Source: Verrucomicrobiales bacterium (lineage in GTDB: Bacteria; Verrucomicrobiota; Verrucomicrobiia; Limisphaerales; CAIMTB01). From it: 64,000 bases of DNA. The position numbers and the translations under genes are program-made. The DNA lies in the NCBI GenBank assembly GCA_016795425.1, contig JAEUHG010000282.1, forward strand, positions 1-64,000. Reading direction: 5' to 3'. Positions 7,909 through 17,048 of this stretch are shown in pieces (position 1 is the stretch's first letter; the number at the start of each line of letters is the position of its first letter). Under the pieces are notes generated by a model that searched no databases, was not told the DNA's origin, and was given only the letters and a program-made list of their open reading frames with translations.

Positions 7909-10900
7909 GTGAAGACGCTCCACTCATTCTCCAACCAGAACGCATCCGCGATTTGCCGCGGTGGCGCCGGCGGTCCCAATATCCGGGTTGGAATCGCCAT
8001 GATCGTGCTGGCAGCGATGATGAGCCCGTCGTCACCGTCGCGAGCTGCCGTTCCCACGTCGCCGGCGACTCCAGTCGATTTCAACCGCGATATTCGACCC
8101 ATCCTGTCCCAGAACTGCTTCTTCTGTCACGGCCCCGACGAGAACGAGCGCAAGGGAGGCCTCAAGGAATCGGGCGGCTTGCGTCTCGATACCGCAACCG
8201 GCCAACGCCAGGACCTGGGCGGCTACTTCGCCGTCGTACCGGGTAAACCCGAAACCAGCGATTTGCTCCGTCGCATCACCACCTCCGATGCGGACGACGT
8301 CATGCCTCCGGCGGCATCAGGCAAACGGGTCACTCCAGACCAAGCGGATCTTCTTCGCCGCTGGATCGCCGAAGGCGCTCGGTTCTCCGGTCATTGGTCT
8401 TACGAACGACCCGTGCGCCCCACCCTGCCAGATGTCCGTGACGCCGCCTGGCCGCGCAATCCCATCGATCGATTCCTCCTGGCGCGATTGGAACAGGAGG
8501 GCCTTCGTCCACGGCCTGAAGCCGACCGTCCCACCCTCGCTCGCCGCCTCGCCTTCGATCTCACTGGCCTGCCGCCGTCAGTCGAGGAGGTCGATACCTT
8601 CGTGCACGACCCGTCTCCCGCGGCCTACGAAAACTACGTTGATGCGCAACTGGCGAAAGCGGCTTACGGGGAACACTGGGCTCGTCTTTGGTTGGACTTG
8701 GCGCGCTACGCCGATTCCGCGGGTTACGCGGACGACCCGCCACGCACGATCTGGCCCTACCGCGATTACGTGATCCGCGCCTTTGCCGAGAACATGCCGT
8801 TCGATCAATTCACCATCGAACAGTTGGCCGGCGATCTGCTGCCAAACCCGACGGAAGAGCAGCTGAAAGCCACCGCCTTTCATCGCAACACGATGACGAA
8901 CAGCGAGGGAGGAACCAGTGACGAGGAATTCCGCAATGTCGCCATCGTCGACCGGGTGAACACCACGTTCGCGGTATGGATGGGGACCTCCATGGCCTGC
9001 GCTCAGTGCCACAGCCACAAATACGATCCCATCTCGCAAAAGGAATACTTCCAGCTCTTCGCCTTTTTCAACAACACCGCGGATGCCGATCGACCCGACG
9101 AAGCGCCACTGCTTCCGTTCGAGAACCGCGAGATCCGGGAACGCCGGGCGCGTGTCGACCAGGAACTTGCCGCCCTTGAAGCCGAAATCCGCTCCGAGGC
9201 ACCCAACCTCACGGAAGCCGCCACCTACTGGTCCCGTCTGTTTCCTTGGCGGCTCGACTGGCAAACGCCGCGACCTGAGTCGGTCCTCTCGGACACCGGC
9301 GCCCAATTCCAGCGTCTGGACGATCACAGCATCCGGGTCACGACTCCGGGTACGAATGCGGCCAAGGAAACGGTGACCATCGATCTGCCCTTTGACACCG
9401 AGACCCGGCTCTCCGCCCTCCGACTGGAGGCGCTTGCTGATCCTTCCTTGCCCTCCGGTGGTCCGGGAGTCAACGGCGGGTTTCTGGTGCGCCAGGTGCG
9501 CGCCAAGATTCTGCCGGTTCCCAATCAACCCGGCCCCAGCATGCGCTACCTCCGCATCGAACTACCTCGCAAAGGTTCTCTTCGCCTGTCCGAAGTGGAG
9601 GCCTTTTCCAATGGCCATAATATCGCCCGCTCCCGCTCGGCCTCTGCCAGCAGCGTCGAGGAGGCAACCCAACCGAATTTCGCCATCGACGGCGCCACCC
9701 AGGGTCCACCCTTCGCGGCCACCTTGATCCAGGACAATCCCTGGTGGGAACTGGACTTCGGCGGCGAGTATCCGGTTGAACGCCTGGTCTTGTGGTTTGA
9801 CCCCCAGTCCTTTGACCGCCTCGACGGCTTCCGCGTGACCGCCCTGGACGCCAGCCGCAAAAAGGTCTGGGAAAAGAACGGAAATCCACCGCCCAAGAAG
9901 GAGGTCGCCTTCGATCTCATCGAGCCCCGCGACGTCGAATTCGCCAATGCCTCCGCGGATCGCGCCGACTCTCCGTTCGACGAGGCGCTGGTCGCCACCG
10001 ACGCGCCACAATCCGCACGGTACCGGCGACGCGGCGAACGCGGCTGGAGCGTCGACGGAACCCTCGGCCAGGATCACACCCTGCTGATCGCCCTCCCCCG
10101 GCCGATCACCCTCGAGCGCGGGGCCACGCTCCGCGTCACGGTCTCCCAGCAATCCGACACCAAGTCGGCCGCCCTCGGGCGGTTTCGCCTGGGGGTGGCG
10201 TCAGATGCCCGTGCGGTCGAACATATCGACACCCCGCCCGAGATCCGCGCCGCCGTAGCCGTGGCCCCGGACCTCCGTGGCGCTCACCAAAACGAACGTA
10301 TCCGCGAATACTTCGCCCGCCACGTGGCTCCCGGACTGGCCGTCGAGCGGGATCGCCTCACCCGCTTGGCCAGGGAACGCGACGAAATCAAGCCACTCAC
10401 CGTCCCCGTGGCGAAGGAACTCCAGGGAAAGGACCGGCGCACCACGAAGATTCAATTGCGCGGCAATTTTCTCACGACCACCGACGAAGTGACCGCGGGG
10501 GTTCCCTCGGTATGGCCTGCGATTCCCAGCGAGGTTCCCCAGGATCGCCTCGCCCTCGCGCGGTGGCTTATCAGCGGCGAAAATCCTCTTACCGCCCGGG
10601 TCATCGCCAATCGCTATTGGGAACAGATCTTTGGACACGGCATCGTCCGCACCACCGAAGAATTCGGGTCGCAAGGTGATTTGCCGGTCAATCAGCCTCT
10701 CCTTGACTGGTTAGCCTGCGAACTCCAGGACCAGCACTGGGATCTCAAACACTTCCTCAAACTGCTCGTGACCAGCGCAGCCTACCGTCAGTCGTCGAAG
10801 GTCACACCCGAGGCGCAGGAACGAGACCCGGACAATCGCTGGCTGTCGCGCGGCCCCCGATTCCGACTCAGCGCCGAAATGATTCGGGACCAAGCCCTCG

Positions 10901-11481
10901 CCGCCTCCGGACTCCTCAGTCCACGGATGTACGGACCTTCGGTTCGCCCGCCCCGACCCAGCCTCGACCTCCGCGCGGCATTTGGCGGCAACCTCGACTG
11001 GCAGACCAGTCCGGGTGAAGACCGCTACCGGCGCGGCCTCTACACGGAGTGGCGGCGGACCAGTCCGTATCCCTCCATGGCCACCTTCGATGCTCCCAGC
11101 CGGGAAGTCTGCACGCTTCGACGAAACCGTTCCAACACCCCGCTCCAGGCGCTCGTCACCCTCAACGATCCCGTTTACATCGAAGCCGCACGGGGCCTGG
11201 CCCGCCGAATGATCGATGCCGCATCCCTCCCGGGCGAGCGCATCCAACACGGCTACCGCCGCGTGCTCGCGCGTACCGCCACCCCGACGGAAGTCGCCGA
11301 AATGGCGGCACTGGCGGCGGACCTGCAGTCCACCTTCGAACGTCAACCCTGGCGCGCCGTGGCGCTTGCCGATCTTGAATCGCGCGACGATGCGCCAGCC
11401 GCCGAAGCCGTCGAGCTGGCCTCATGGACGGCGGTCGCCAACGTGCTGCTCAACCTCGACGAAACGCTCATGAAGCGATGA
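7909..11481 (+). CDS. Secreted PSCyt1-DUF1549-discoidin-DUF1553 protein
   Basis: About 1190 aa of the planctomycete/verrucomicrobial cytochrome type. After a hydrophobic leader (IAMIVLAAMM) comes a PSCyt1 cytochrome c domain with a CxxCH heme motif in NCFFCHGPDE and the MPP ligand region (DDVMPPAASGK). Next is PSCyt2/DUF1549 with a second CxxCH (CAQCHSHKYDPI), then an F5/8 (discoidin)-like beta domain (RLSEVEAFSNG to WWELDFGG), a coiled part and DUF1553/PSD1 (ARWLISGENPLTARVIANRY, LRRNRSNTPLQALVTLNDP). The role is probably periplasmic redox or polysaccharide breakdown, by analogy only. The start is uncertain: GTG 7909 gives a leader with a basic stretch, ATG 7999 is the next choice and ATG 7717 is unlikely. 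It overlaps the DUF1501 gene by 4 bases. Confidence 0.88.
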   Translation: MKTLHSFSNQNASAICRGGAGGPNIRVGIAMIVLAAMMSPSSPSRAAVPTSPATPVDFNRDIRPILSQNCFFCHGPDENERKGGLKESGGLRLDTATGQRQDLGGYFAVVPGKPETSDLLRRITTSDADDVMPPAASGKRVTPDQADLLRRWIAEGARFSGHWSYERPVRPTLPDVRDAAWPRNPIDRFLLARLEQEGLRPRPEADRPTLARRLAFDLTGLPPSVEEVDTFVHDPSPAAYENYVDAQLAKAAYGEHWARLWLDLARYADSAGYADDPPRTIWPYRDYVIRAFAENMPFDQFTIEQLAGDLLPNPTEEQLKATAFHRNTMTNSEGGTSDEEFRNVAIVDRVNTTFAVWMGTSMACAQCHSHKYDPISQKEYFQLFAFFNNTADADRPDEAPLLPFENREIRERRARVDQELAALEAEIRSEAPNLTEAATYWSRLFPWRLDWQTPRPESVLSDTGAQFQRLDDHSIRVTTPGTNAAKETVTIDLPFDTETRLSALRLEALADPSLPSGGPGVNGGFLVRQVRAKILPVPNQPGPSMRYLRIELPRKGSLRLSEVEAFSNGHNIARSRSASASSVEEATQPNFAIDGATQGPPFAATLIQDNPWWELDFGGEYPVERLVLWFDPQSFDRLDGFRVTALDASRKKVWEKNGNPPPKKEVAFDLIEPRDVEFANASADRADSPFDEALVATDAPQSARYRRRGERGWSVDGTLGQDHTLLIALPRPITLERGATLRVTVSQQSDTKSAALGRFRLGVASDARAVEHIDTPPEIRAAVAVAPDLRGAHQNERIREYFARHVAPGLAVERDRLTRLARERDEIKPLTVPVAKELQGKDRRTTKIQLRGNFLTTTDEVTAGVPSVWPAIPSEVPQDRLALARWLISGENPLTARVIANRYWEQIFGHGIVRTTEEFGSQGDLPVNQPLLDWLACELQDQHWDLKHFLKLLVTSAAYRQSSKVTPEAQERDPDNRWLSRGPRFRLSAEMIRDQALAASGLLSPRMYGPSVRPPRPSLDLRAAFGGNLDWQTSPGEDRYRRGLYTEWRRTSPYPSMATFDAPSREVCTLRRNRSNTPLQALVTLNDPVYIEAARGLARRMIDAASLPGERIQHGYRRVLARTATPTEVAEMAALAADLQSTFERQPWRAVALADLESRDDAPAAEAVELASWTAVANVLLNLDETLMKR

Positions 11482-12935
11482 CGCCACTCCACCTCCAACA
11501 CGCCCTGGGGCAGCAGCAGACCCGACGCCAGTTTCTTCGCGCCGCCGGCCAATTCAGCCTGGGCGCCATTGCCCTTCGCAGTCTTGCCGGCGATTGCTGC
11601 GCCGCGACCGACGTCGAAAATCCACTCGCGCCACGCCCTCCCCATTTCGCGGCGCGAGCCAAACGCGTGATCTACCTCCACATGTCCGGCGGCCCTCCGC
11701 ACCTGGACTTGTTCGATTACAAACCCGAACTGGTGAAGCGCGACGGCCAGGATTGTCCGGATGAGTTCACCAAGGGTCGGCGGTTCGCGTTCACGGGCGG
11801 CACCCCGAAGCTCATGGGAACCCCCCGCACCTTCCAGCCGCGGGGCCAATCCGGCATCTGGATGTCCGACGCCGTGCCGAATTTCCATCGCATCGCCGAC
11901 GAGATCTGCGTGATCCGGTCGATGAACACCGACCAGTTCAACCATACCCCAGCCGAATTGCTGCTCTACACCGGCAGCCCGCGCCAGGGCCGCCCCAGCA
12001 TGGGATCATGGGTCACCTATGGCCTGGGCAGCGAGAATAGCGATCTTCCCGGCTTCGTGGTGCTCATCTCCAATGGCGTCCAACCCAGCGGCGGCCAGGG
12101 ATGTTGGGGCACCGGCTTCCTGCCGTCCGTGTTCCAAGGCGTCCAATGCCGTTCCAAAGGCGACCCCGTCCTCTATGCCTCCGATCCGCCCGGCATGGAC
12201 CGCGCCCTGCGTCGACGAACCCTCGATAGTCTTCGTCGACTCAATGAAATGCAGGAGGCGGAACTCGGAGATCCCGAGACCCGCACGCGCATCGCGCAGT
12301 ACGAACTCGCCTTTCGTATGCAGGCGAGCGTTCCAGAGGTCATGGATATCTCGCGCGAACCTGAGACCGTGCGCGCGGCCTATGGCGCCCAACCCGGAGA
12401 GGCCAGCTTCGCCAACAACTGCCTGCTCGCCCGTCGACTGGTCGAGAAAGGGGTGCGCTTTGTCCAACTCTTCGACTGGGGGTGGGACTTCCACGGGACT
12501 GGGCCCTCGGAAGACATCCGCAACGGTCTGACCGAGAAGATGCGCAAGACGGACCAACCGGTCGCCGCGCTCATCGAGGATTTGCGGGATCGCGGCCTTC
12601 TCGCCGACACCCTGGTGCTTTGGGGAGGGGAGTTCGGTCGAACTCCCTTCCGGGAAGGCCGCACCGCCGGATCCACCAACCTGGGCCGTGATCATTACCC
12701 GGATTGTTACTCAATGTTCCTCGCCGGCGGCGGCATCCGACCCGGCATGACCTACGGCGAAACCGACGAACTCGGATTCTCGGTCGTGGAGAACAAAGTC
12801 CACGTGCACGACCTTCAGGCCACCGTTCTGCATGCGTTGGGTTTCGATCACAAACGCCTCACCTTCAGATTCCAAGGCCGGGACTACCGGCTCACCGATG
12901 TCCATGGCGAGGTGGTGAAAGGCATCCTGAGTTGA
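11478..12935 (+). CDS. Tat-exported DUF1501 (sulfatase-fold-like) protein
   Basis: A 485-aa DUF1501 family protein. The N-terminus TRRQFLRAAG followed by a short hydrophobic run is a twin-arginine signal. Family marks include KRVIYLHMSGGPPHLDLFDYKPEL, FPRQSG-like FQPRGQSGIWMSD, NHTPAELLLYTGS and GEFGRTPF. DUF1501 shares a fold with alkaline-phosphatase and sulfatase enzymes, but the substrate is unknown. The ATGA overlap with the upstream PSCyt/DUF1553 gene matches the widespread pairing of these families, so the two products probably act together in the periplasm. The sigma factor gene follows after 55 bases on the same strand. Confidence 0.92.
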   Translation: MTPLHLQHALGQQQTRRQFLRAAGQFSLGAIALRSLAGDCCAATDVENPLAPRPPHFAARAKRVIYLHMSGGPPHLDLFDYKPELVKRDGQDCPDEFTKGRRFAFTGGTPKLMGTPRTFQPRGQSGIWMSDAVPNFHRIADEICVIRSMNTDQFNHTPAELLLYTGSPRQGRPSMGSWVTYGLGSENSDLPGFVVLISNGVQPSGGQGCWGTGFLPSVFQGVQCRSKGDPVLYASDPPGMDRALRRRTLDSLRRLNEMQEAELGDPETRTRIAQYELAFRMQASVPEVMDISREPETVRAAYGAQPGEASFANNCLLARRLVEKGVRFVQLFDWGWDFHGTGPSEDIRNGLTEKMRKTDQPVAALIEDLRDRGLLADTLVLWGGEFGRTPFREGRTAGSTNLGRDHYPDCYSMFLAGGGIRPGMTYGETDELGFSVVENKVHVHDLQATVLHALGFDHKRLTFRFQGRDYRLTDVHGEVVKGILS

Positions 12936-12990
12936 GCGCCTGCTGAATCCGTGAAAGATCGGCGCTGCCACGCCCGTAAATCCCTGGAAC

Positions 12991-13632
12991 ATGCGACGTG
13001 CCCCACGTGATACGAAGGAAGACCTGAAGACCCGGCGCAGCCTGCTGGAACGTCTGGCCAATCCGGAGGATCAGGAGGGTTGGGACCTCTTCTATCACCT
13101 GTACAGTCAGTTGGTTTATCGATTCGCCATCCAGCGCGGACTTTCCGATGCCGAGGCCAAGGACGTCGTTCAGGACACGTTCCTCTGCGTGAACAAAAAA
13201 GTGAAAGATTTCAATTACGACCCGGCCATTGGTTCCTTCCGAAGCTGGCTGCTCCACACCACCCAGTGGCGCATCTCCGATCAATTGAAGAAACGAGGGC
13301 AACTCCATGCCGCCATGGCGGCTGACGAGGAGGATGATTCTTCCCGCACCGCGATCATCGAACGACTCGCCGATGGCGCGTTTGAGCAGCAGAACGATAC
13401 CTGGGACCAGGAATGGCGCGCCAGCCTCGTCGAGATGGCTCTGGATCGGCTCAAAGACAAGATCGGCGCCAAACAATTCCAAGTCTTCGAACTCTATGTT
13501 CTCAAAGGCTGGCCCGTTCTCAAAGTCGCCCAAACCCTGGGCGTCAATGTCGGGCAAGTTTACCTCACCAAACATCGCGTCGCCAAATTGGTGAAACGCC
13601 AGGTCCAAGACCTGATGCCCCAATTCATCTGA
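12991..13632 (+). CDS. ECF-type RNA polymerase sigma factor
   Basis: A 213-aa sigma-70-family protein with only regions 2 and 4. Region 2 is seen in WDLFYHLYSQLVYRFAIQRG, SDAEAKDVVQDTFL and SFRSWLLHTTQWRISDQL. Region 4 is seen in QFQVFELYVLKGWPVLKVAQ and VNVGQVYLTKHRVAKLVKRQ. No anti-sigma factor gene is adjacent. The same-strand block downstream ends with a membrane Ser/Thr kinase, and several ECF groups of Planctomycetes and Verrucomicrobia are known to be controlled by Ser/Thr kinases instead of anti-sigma factors. That link is inferred for this gene. An 11-bp perfect hairpin lies between it and the next gene. Confidence 0.93.
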   Translation: MRRAPRDTKEDLKTRRSLLERLANPEDQEGWDLFYHLYSQLVYRFAIQRGLSDAEAKDVVQDTFLCVNKKVKDFNYDPAIGSFRSWLLHTTQWRISDQLKKRGQLHAAMAADEEDDSSRTAIIERLADGAFEQQNDTWDQEWRASLVEMALDRLKDKIGAKQFQVFELYVLKGWPVLKVAQTLGVNVGQVYLTKHRVAKLVKRQVQDLMPQFI

Positions 13633-13705
13633 GATCCCCAAGTCCCCAACCTCTTCCCTCCCGTCCCTCCCTGGCCGTCACCACTTCCCTCTCCACGGAT
13701 CCCCA

Positions 13706-13735
13706 AGGCACGCGAGTCCACCCGCTCGCGTGCCT
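13706..13735. promoter_or_regulatory. Perfect 11-bp inverted repeat between sigma factor and metzincin-like gene
   Basis: AGGCACGCGAG (13706-13716), an 8-base loop and CTCGCGTGCCT (13725-13735) pair without mismatch. It lies 74 bases after the sigma factor stop and 70 bases before the ATG chosen for the next gene. No T tract follows. It could be a Rho-independent-like terminator or attenuator, or a dimeric regulator site. It also supports starting the next protein at 13805, not at 13736. Confidence 0.55.
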
Positions 13736-13804
13736 ATGGCCATCCAACCTGACGACATCACAGGCACCGGCTGTTCCCCCATCCGCCAACCTGACCTCGG
13801 ACCG

Positions 13805-16630
13805 ATGAGCACCACCCACGCCCCACTCCGCAACCCTTTCCGTCGACTCCACCCCGGGTGCTATGTCGTGCAGTTCCTCCCGGACCAACCCTATCACGGA
13901 CCCGGTGATCATCCGGCGGACCGTTCGCGCGACGTCCGCGAGTACTTGGGCACCATCCGAATCGTGGTCTATCGGGATGCTTCGGACCATTACCAGAGCC
14001 ACGTCCAACACCCCAACCAAGCGCCGGGCGAGTATTTCCGCCTCAGCGGCGATCTCTACGCCACCCCGTCCAACGCCCGCCGGCCCACCTACGAAGAAAT
14101 TCCCATCTTCCCCCGCGACGACTACCGCTTCCACCTCCGCGCCACCGCGGTGCAACCGTGGGCCCACGGAGGATTTGATCTTACCGTCCAAAGTCATGAA
14201 TTCCGCGACGGCCGCTGGCTCCCGCCGAATTCGATCGAACTCCGTCTGGCCTGGCTCCAGACCCAGCACCGAGATCCTAACCCCTTTGACCATCTGGAAG
14301 GCGAAGTCCGACTCACGGGCGGCGGCCGGATCGGCAGGGTCCGACTCACCTGGGTCTCCCCGTACCTCCGGCGCGCCATTGTCGAACTCGACACCATCGG
14401 CGGACTCCGGCCACCCACCGAAGCCCTCCTCCCCGACGGCAAAATCGCCAGCGATTGGCAGACCGCCTTCGAACCGGCTGGCTGGTACGTCGACCACCGT
14501 AACAGCGATCAACCCGTCATCCCCCCATCACAGGTCTGGGCGGAATTCGAGCTACAGCAGGCACTGCCCGCACTCCGCGATTCCACCGACACCGATCACG
14601 AATGGCGCTATCACGTCTTCTGCGTCGGACAACTCGAAGATCAGGGCCGCGGCTACCAATTCGATGCGCGCGGTACCGACGGAAAGGACAACTACTTCGA
14701 GAGCATCGTGCTCGCGGCGAACTTCCAATTCCCGGAGGAACCCGACTGGGGGCGCGTAAAAGGCGCACGCCTTCAAGATACCGCCCTCTACTTTCGAGTG
14801 GCCGTCCATGAAGTCGGCCACGCCATGAAACTCGAACACAACGAGGACGGTTGCGGCTTCATGGCCACCACCGACGGCATCCTCCAAGAGGCGCTCCGAC
14901 GCAAAAAGGACGCGGCAGATATCCTGGACTGCATCGCTTGGAGTTTCGCCCCCGACGATCTCGAGCGACTGCGCCACTGGCCGGACATCGTGGTTCGCCC
15001 CGGCGGCCAGGTCGACCGACTGCCGCTGCCGGGAATCGATTCGACCACTCCCGAGCATTCCACGGAAGTGGATGTCGATGTGGTACGCCCCACCGATCTC
15101 CACCTGGTCCTCAGTCCTAAATTGGATTGGTTCCCCATCGGCGCTCCCGTGCGCATCGATTTGCGTCTCGAAAACCGAGGAAAGGAATCGGTCCGAGTCC
15201 CCCTGCTCCGACTCAAGGCTGGCACCGTGTCCGGTTGGGTTCGGCGCGGCGATGCCACCTATGGTTTCCTCACCTTGGCTCGCACCCTCGACAACCATCA
15301 ACTCGAAGTACTCGGCCCTGGCAAGGCCGCAACCGGATCGATCTCCCTTCTCCGCGGGCCGGACGGCGCGCTGTTCGGCGAACCAGGTCCCTGCCAAGTC
15401 ACGGTGAAACTCGATTGGTTCGACCAAGGAAAGCGCCTTGCGCTGTTTGGCACCACCGAAGTCAAGGTCTCCACCTGGATCGACGACGACCACCGCAAGG
15501 CGGCAACGCGTTTGATCACCACCAAAGACACCTTGGCCGGATTCGCCATCGGTGGTGACGGATTTGCCGACGGCAATCAGGCCATCAACGTCGCCCTCGC
15601 CAATCCGATCCTCCGACCGCACTTCGCGATCATCAGTTTCCGCCGCAGAATTCGAGACTCGGCGACGCAAGTCGGCAACCTTGGCCACCTGCTCCGGGAA
15701 TTCTGCCTCGGCGACGAGAATTCGTTCCTGCTCGCCGACGCCGAAGTGCGCCGCCTGACAGACCTTCTTGTGTCGGTGGATCGCCGCAACAAAGACGGCC
15801 TCGGCACTGAGAAAATGCTGGTCGCCCTTCGGCTCATCGTAGGACGGCTCAGTGACGCCACACTGGAAACGGTTCAAGTGGCTCTTCCCGACAATGTTTC
15901 CGTCGAACAAGCGTTCGCCTCGAAGGAAGCCCCCAAACCGGCGGACTCTCGCACCGTTCCACCCAAGGACATGTCAAAGGCTCTCAAGCCGCTGGGCCGG
16001 TCCATCTGGCACACACTCGACGGCGCGCGCATCGAGAAGCCGCAAAAGCCGCCCGCCGATAATTCGGCCGAGCCCGCCCACAAGAGTTTTCTGGCGTCCA
16101 GTCCCTTCGACGATTTCCGCTCCGAATTCTCCTACCTGGGAATCCCCCCTCATCGGCTGCTGGATTTTCTCCAACGCTTGAACCAGGCCGGCATTTCCGA
16201 TGACACCATCGTCAACGCCGCCATCACCGTCGTCGACGCCCTGCATCGCAACCTTCCCCTGGGGATCGTCAACCAATCCCGCGACATCCATGCCTCCCTG
16301 GTCGCCAATCTATTGGCAAACTTGGCCATCGGCGGGGTCAAGACCACGAAGGAACTCCTGAGATCCGCCGCGCTACCCATCAACAACGTCTCACCGCTGG
16401 ATCAATTGCTCCAATTCGCGGGCCGCAACCAACACTTCGGTCGAATGGAACCGCAGTCGCTCGCCGAACTCACGGAACTCTCCAAACGCTACAACCGGGA
16501 GTTCGCGTTCAAGGTCTCCGAATACCTGGTCAGCGGCCCCGCCACCCCCTCCCAGATATCGAAACTCCAGAATCTCGCGGAACGAGTGCGCGCCCTCTCC
16601 GATCCGCCATCCGCCGCCACCGCCGCATAA
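13805..16630 (+). CDS. Large protein with a metzincin-like zinc site, function unknown
   Basis: About 941 aa, family not recognised. Near residue 335 it has HEVGHAMKLEH, which fits the metzincin/matrixin zinc pattern HExxHxxxxxH, with Lys where Gly is usual. Eight residues on is CGFM, a plausible Met-turn, and upstream is a beta-rich N-terminal part. After about residue 420 there is a beta-sandwich-like region (LRLENRGKESVRVPLLRLKAG), then an alpha-helical C-terminal third with a poorly ordered Pro/Lys-rich linker. There is no signal peptide or membrane segment, which is odd for a metzincin. ATG 13805 precedes the first well-organised residues; ATG 13736 is in frame. The 88-aa repeat protein follows after 80 bases, so it is a candidate substrate or partner. 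Confidence 0.72.
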   Translation: MSTTHAPLRNPFRRLHPGCYVVQFLPDQPYHGPGDHPADRSRDVREYLGTIRIVVYRDASDHYQSHVQHPNQAPGEYFRLSGDLYATPSNARRPTYEEIPIFPRDDYRFHLRATAVQPWAHGGFDLTVQSHEFRDGRWLPPNSIELRLAWLQTQHRDPNPFDHLEGEVRLTGGGRIGRVRLTWVSPYLRRAIVELDTIGGLRPPTEALLPDGKIASDWQTAFEPAGWYVDHRNSDQPVIPPSQVWAEFELQQALPALRDSTDTDHEWRYHVFCVGQLEDQGRGYQFDARGTDGKDNYFESIVLAANFQFPEEPDWGRVKGARLQDTALYFRVAVHEVGHAMKLEHNEDGCGFMATTDGILQEALRRKKDAADILDCIAWSFAPDDLERLRHWPDIVVRPGGQVDRLPLPGIDSTTPEHSTEVDVDVVRPTDLHLVLSPKLDWFPIGAPVRIDLRLENRGKESVRVPLLRLKAGTVSGWVRRGDATYGFLTLARTLDNHQLEVLGPGKAATGSISLLRGPDGALFGEPGPCQVTVKLDWFDQGKRLALFGTTEVKVSTWIDDDHRKAATRLITTKDTLAGFAIGGDGFADGNQAINVALANPILRPHFAIISFRRRIRDSATQVGNLGHLLREFCLGDENSFLLADAEVRRLTDLLVSVDRRNKDGLGTEKMLVALRLIVGRLSDATLETVQVALPDNVSVEQAFASKEAPKPADSRTVPPKDMSKALKPLGRSIWHTLDGARIEKPQKPPADNSAEPAHKSFLASSPFDDFRSEFSYLGIPPHRLLDFLQRLNQAGISDDTIVNAAITVVDALHRNLPLGIVNQSRDIHASLVANLLANLAIGGVKTTKELLRSAALPINNVSPLDQLLQFAGRNQHFGRMEPQSLAELTELSKRYNREFAFKVSEYLVSGPATPSQISKLQNLAERVRALSDPPSAATAA

Positions 16631-16710
16631 CTTCGCGGTATGCCCTTGCCCACAGAAAGACCGTCCGCTACAGACGCGCCTATCGCTCGCGCCAACGCCC
16701 ATTCCGACCG

Positions 16711-16977
16711 ATGAAACCCCATTCTGTGATTCCCGCCGGCTACAGTCCGCGCCCACTGGTCATCCGCCTCCAACCCGGACAATGCGTCACCATCGTGGGT
16801 GTCGATGAAAACGGCAATCTGCCGCCAGGCGCCAGTGTTCCCGAGGCCGGCGACGCCACAACGGCCGCCCACGGACGCATCGGCGACAGCCCCAGCCGCA
16901 ATTTGGACAGTCCGAGCCGGCGCTTGGATAGTCCGAGCCGGCGCCTCGATAGCCCCAAGCGGCACCTGTCGAGCTAG
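16711..16977 (+). CDS. 88-aa protein with four C-terminal Ser/Arg heptad repeats
   Basis: No family recognised. Residues 1-35 look like a small folded part (LVIRLQPGQCVTIVGVDENG) with one Cys, followed by a flexible Ala/Gly stretch. From residue 59 come four tandem heptads, DSPSRNL, DSPSRRL, DSPSRRL and DSPKRHL (59-86), then Ser-Ser. The DNA repeats with the matching 21-base period, including the segment GATAGTCCGAGCCGGCG. The tail offers regular Ser-Pro and Ser-Arg sites. It has no leader peptide. It lies 80 bases after the metzincin-like gene and 71 bases before the dual glycosyltransferase, so it is an obvious candidate for glycosylation, phosphorylation or proteolysis by neighbours. That is inference. 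Confidence 0.72.
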   Translation: MKPHSVIPAGYSPRPLVIRLQPGQCVTIVGVDENGNLPPGASVPEAGDATTAAHGRIGDSPSRNLDSPSRRLDSPSRRLDSPKRHLSS

Positions 16978-17048
16978 CAGGACCTGACTCAACCGGCCGG
17001 TCCGGCTATTCATCCGTCCTCCCCTTCACTTCGGCCACATCGCGAACG

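Noticed and set aside
16740..16958. Minus-strand frame with its own GLSKRRL heptad repeats
   Set aside because: It is the antisense of the plus-strand heptad gene. The repeat pattern is produced by the 21-base DNA repeat, and the plus-strand gene has better start, spacing and context.
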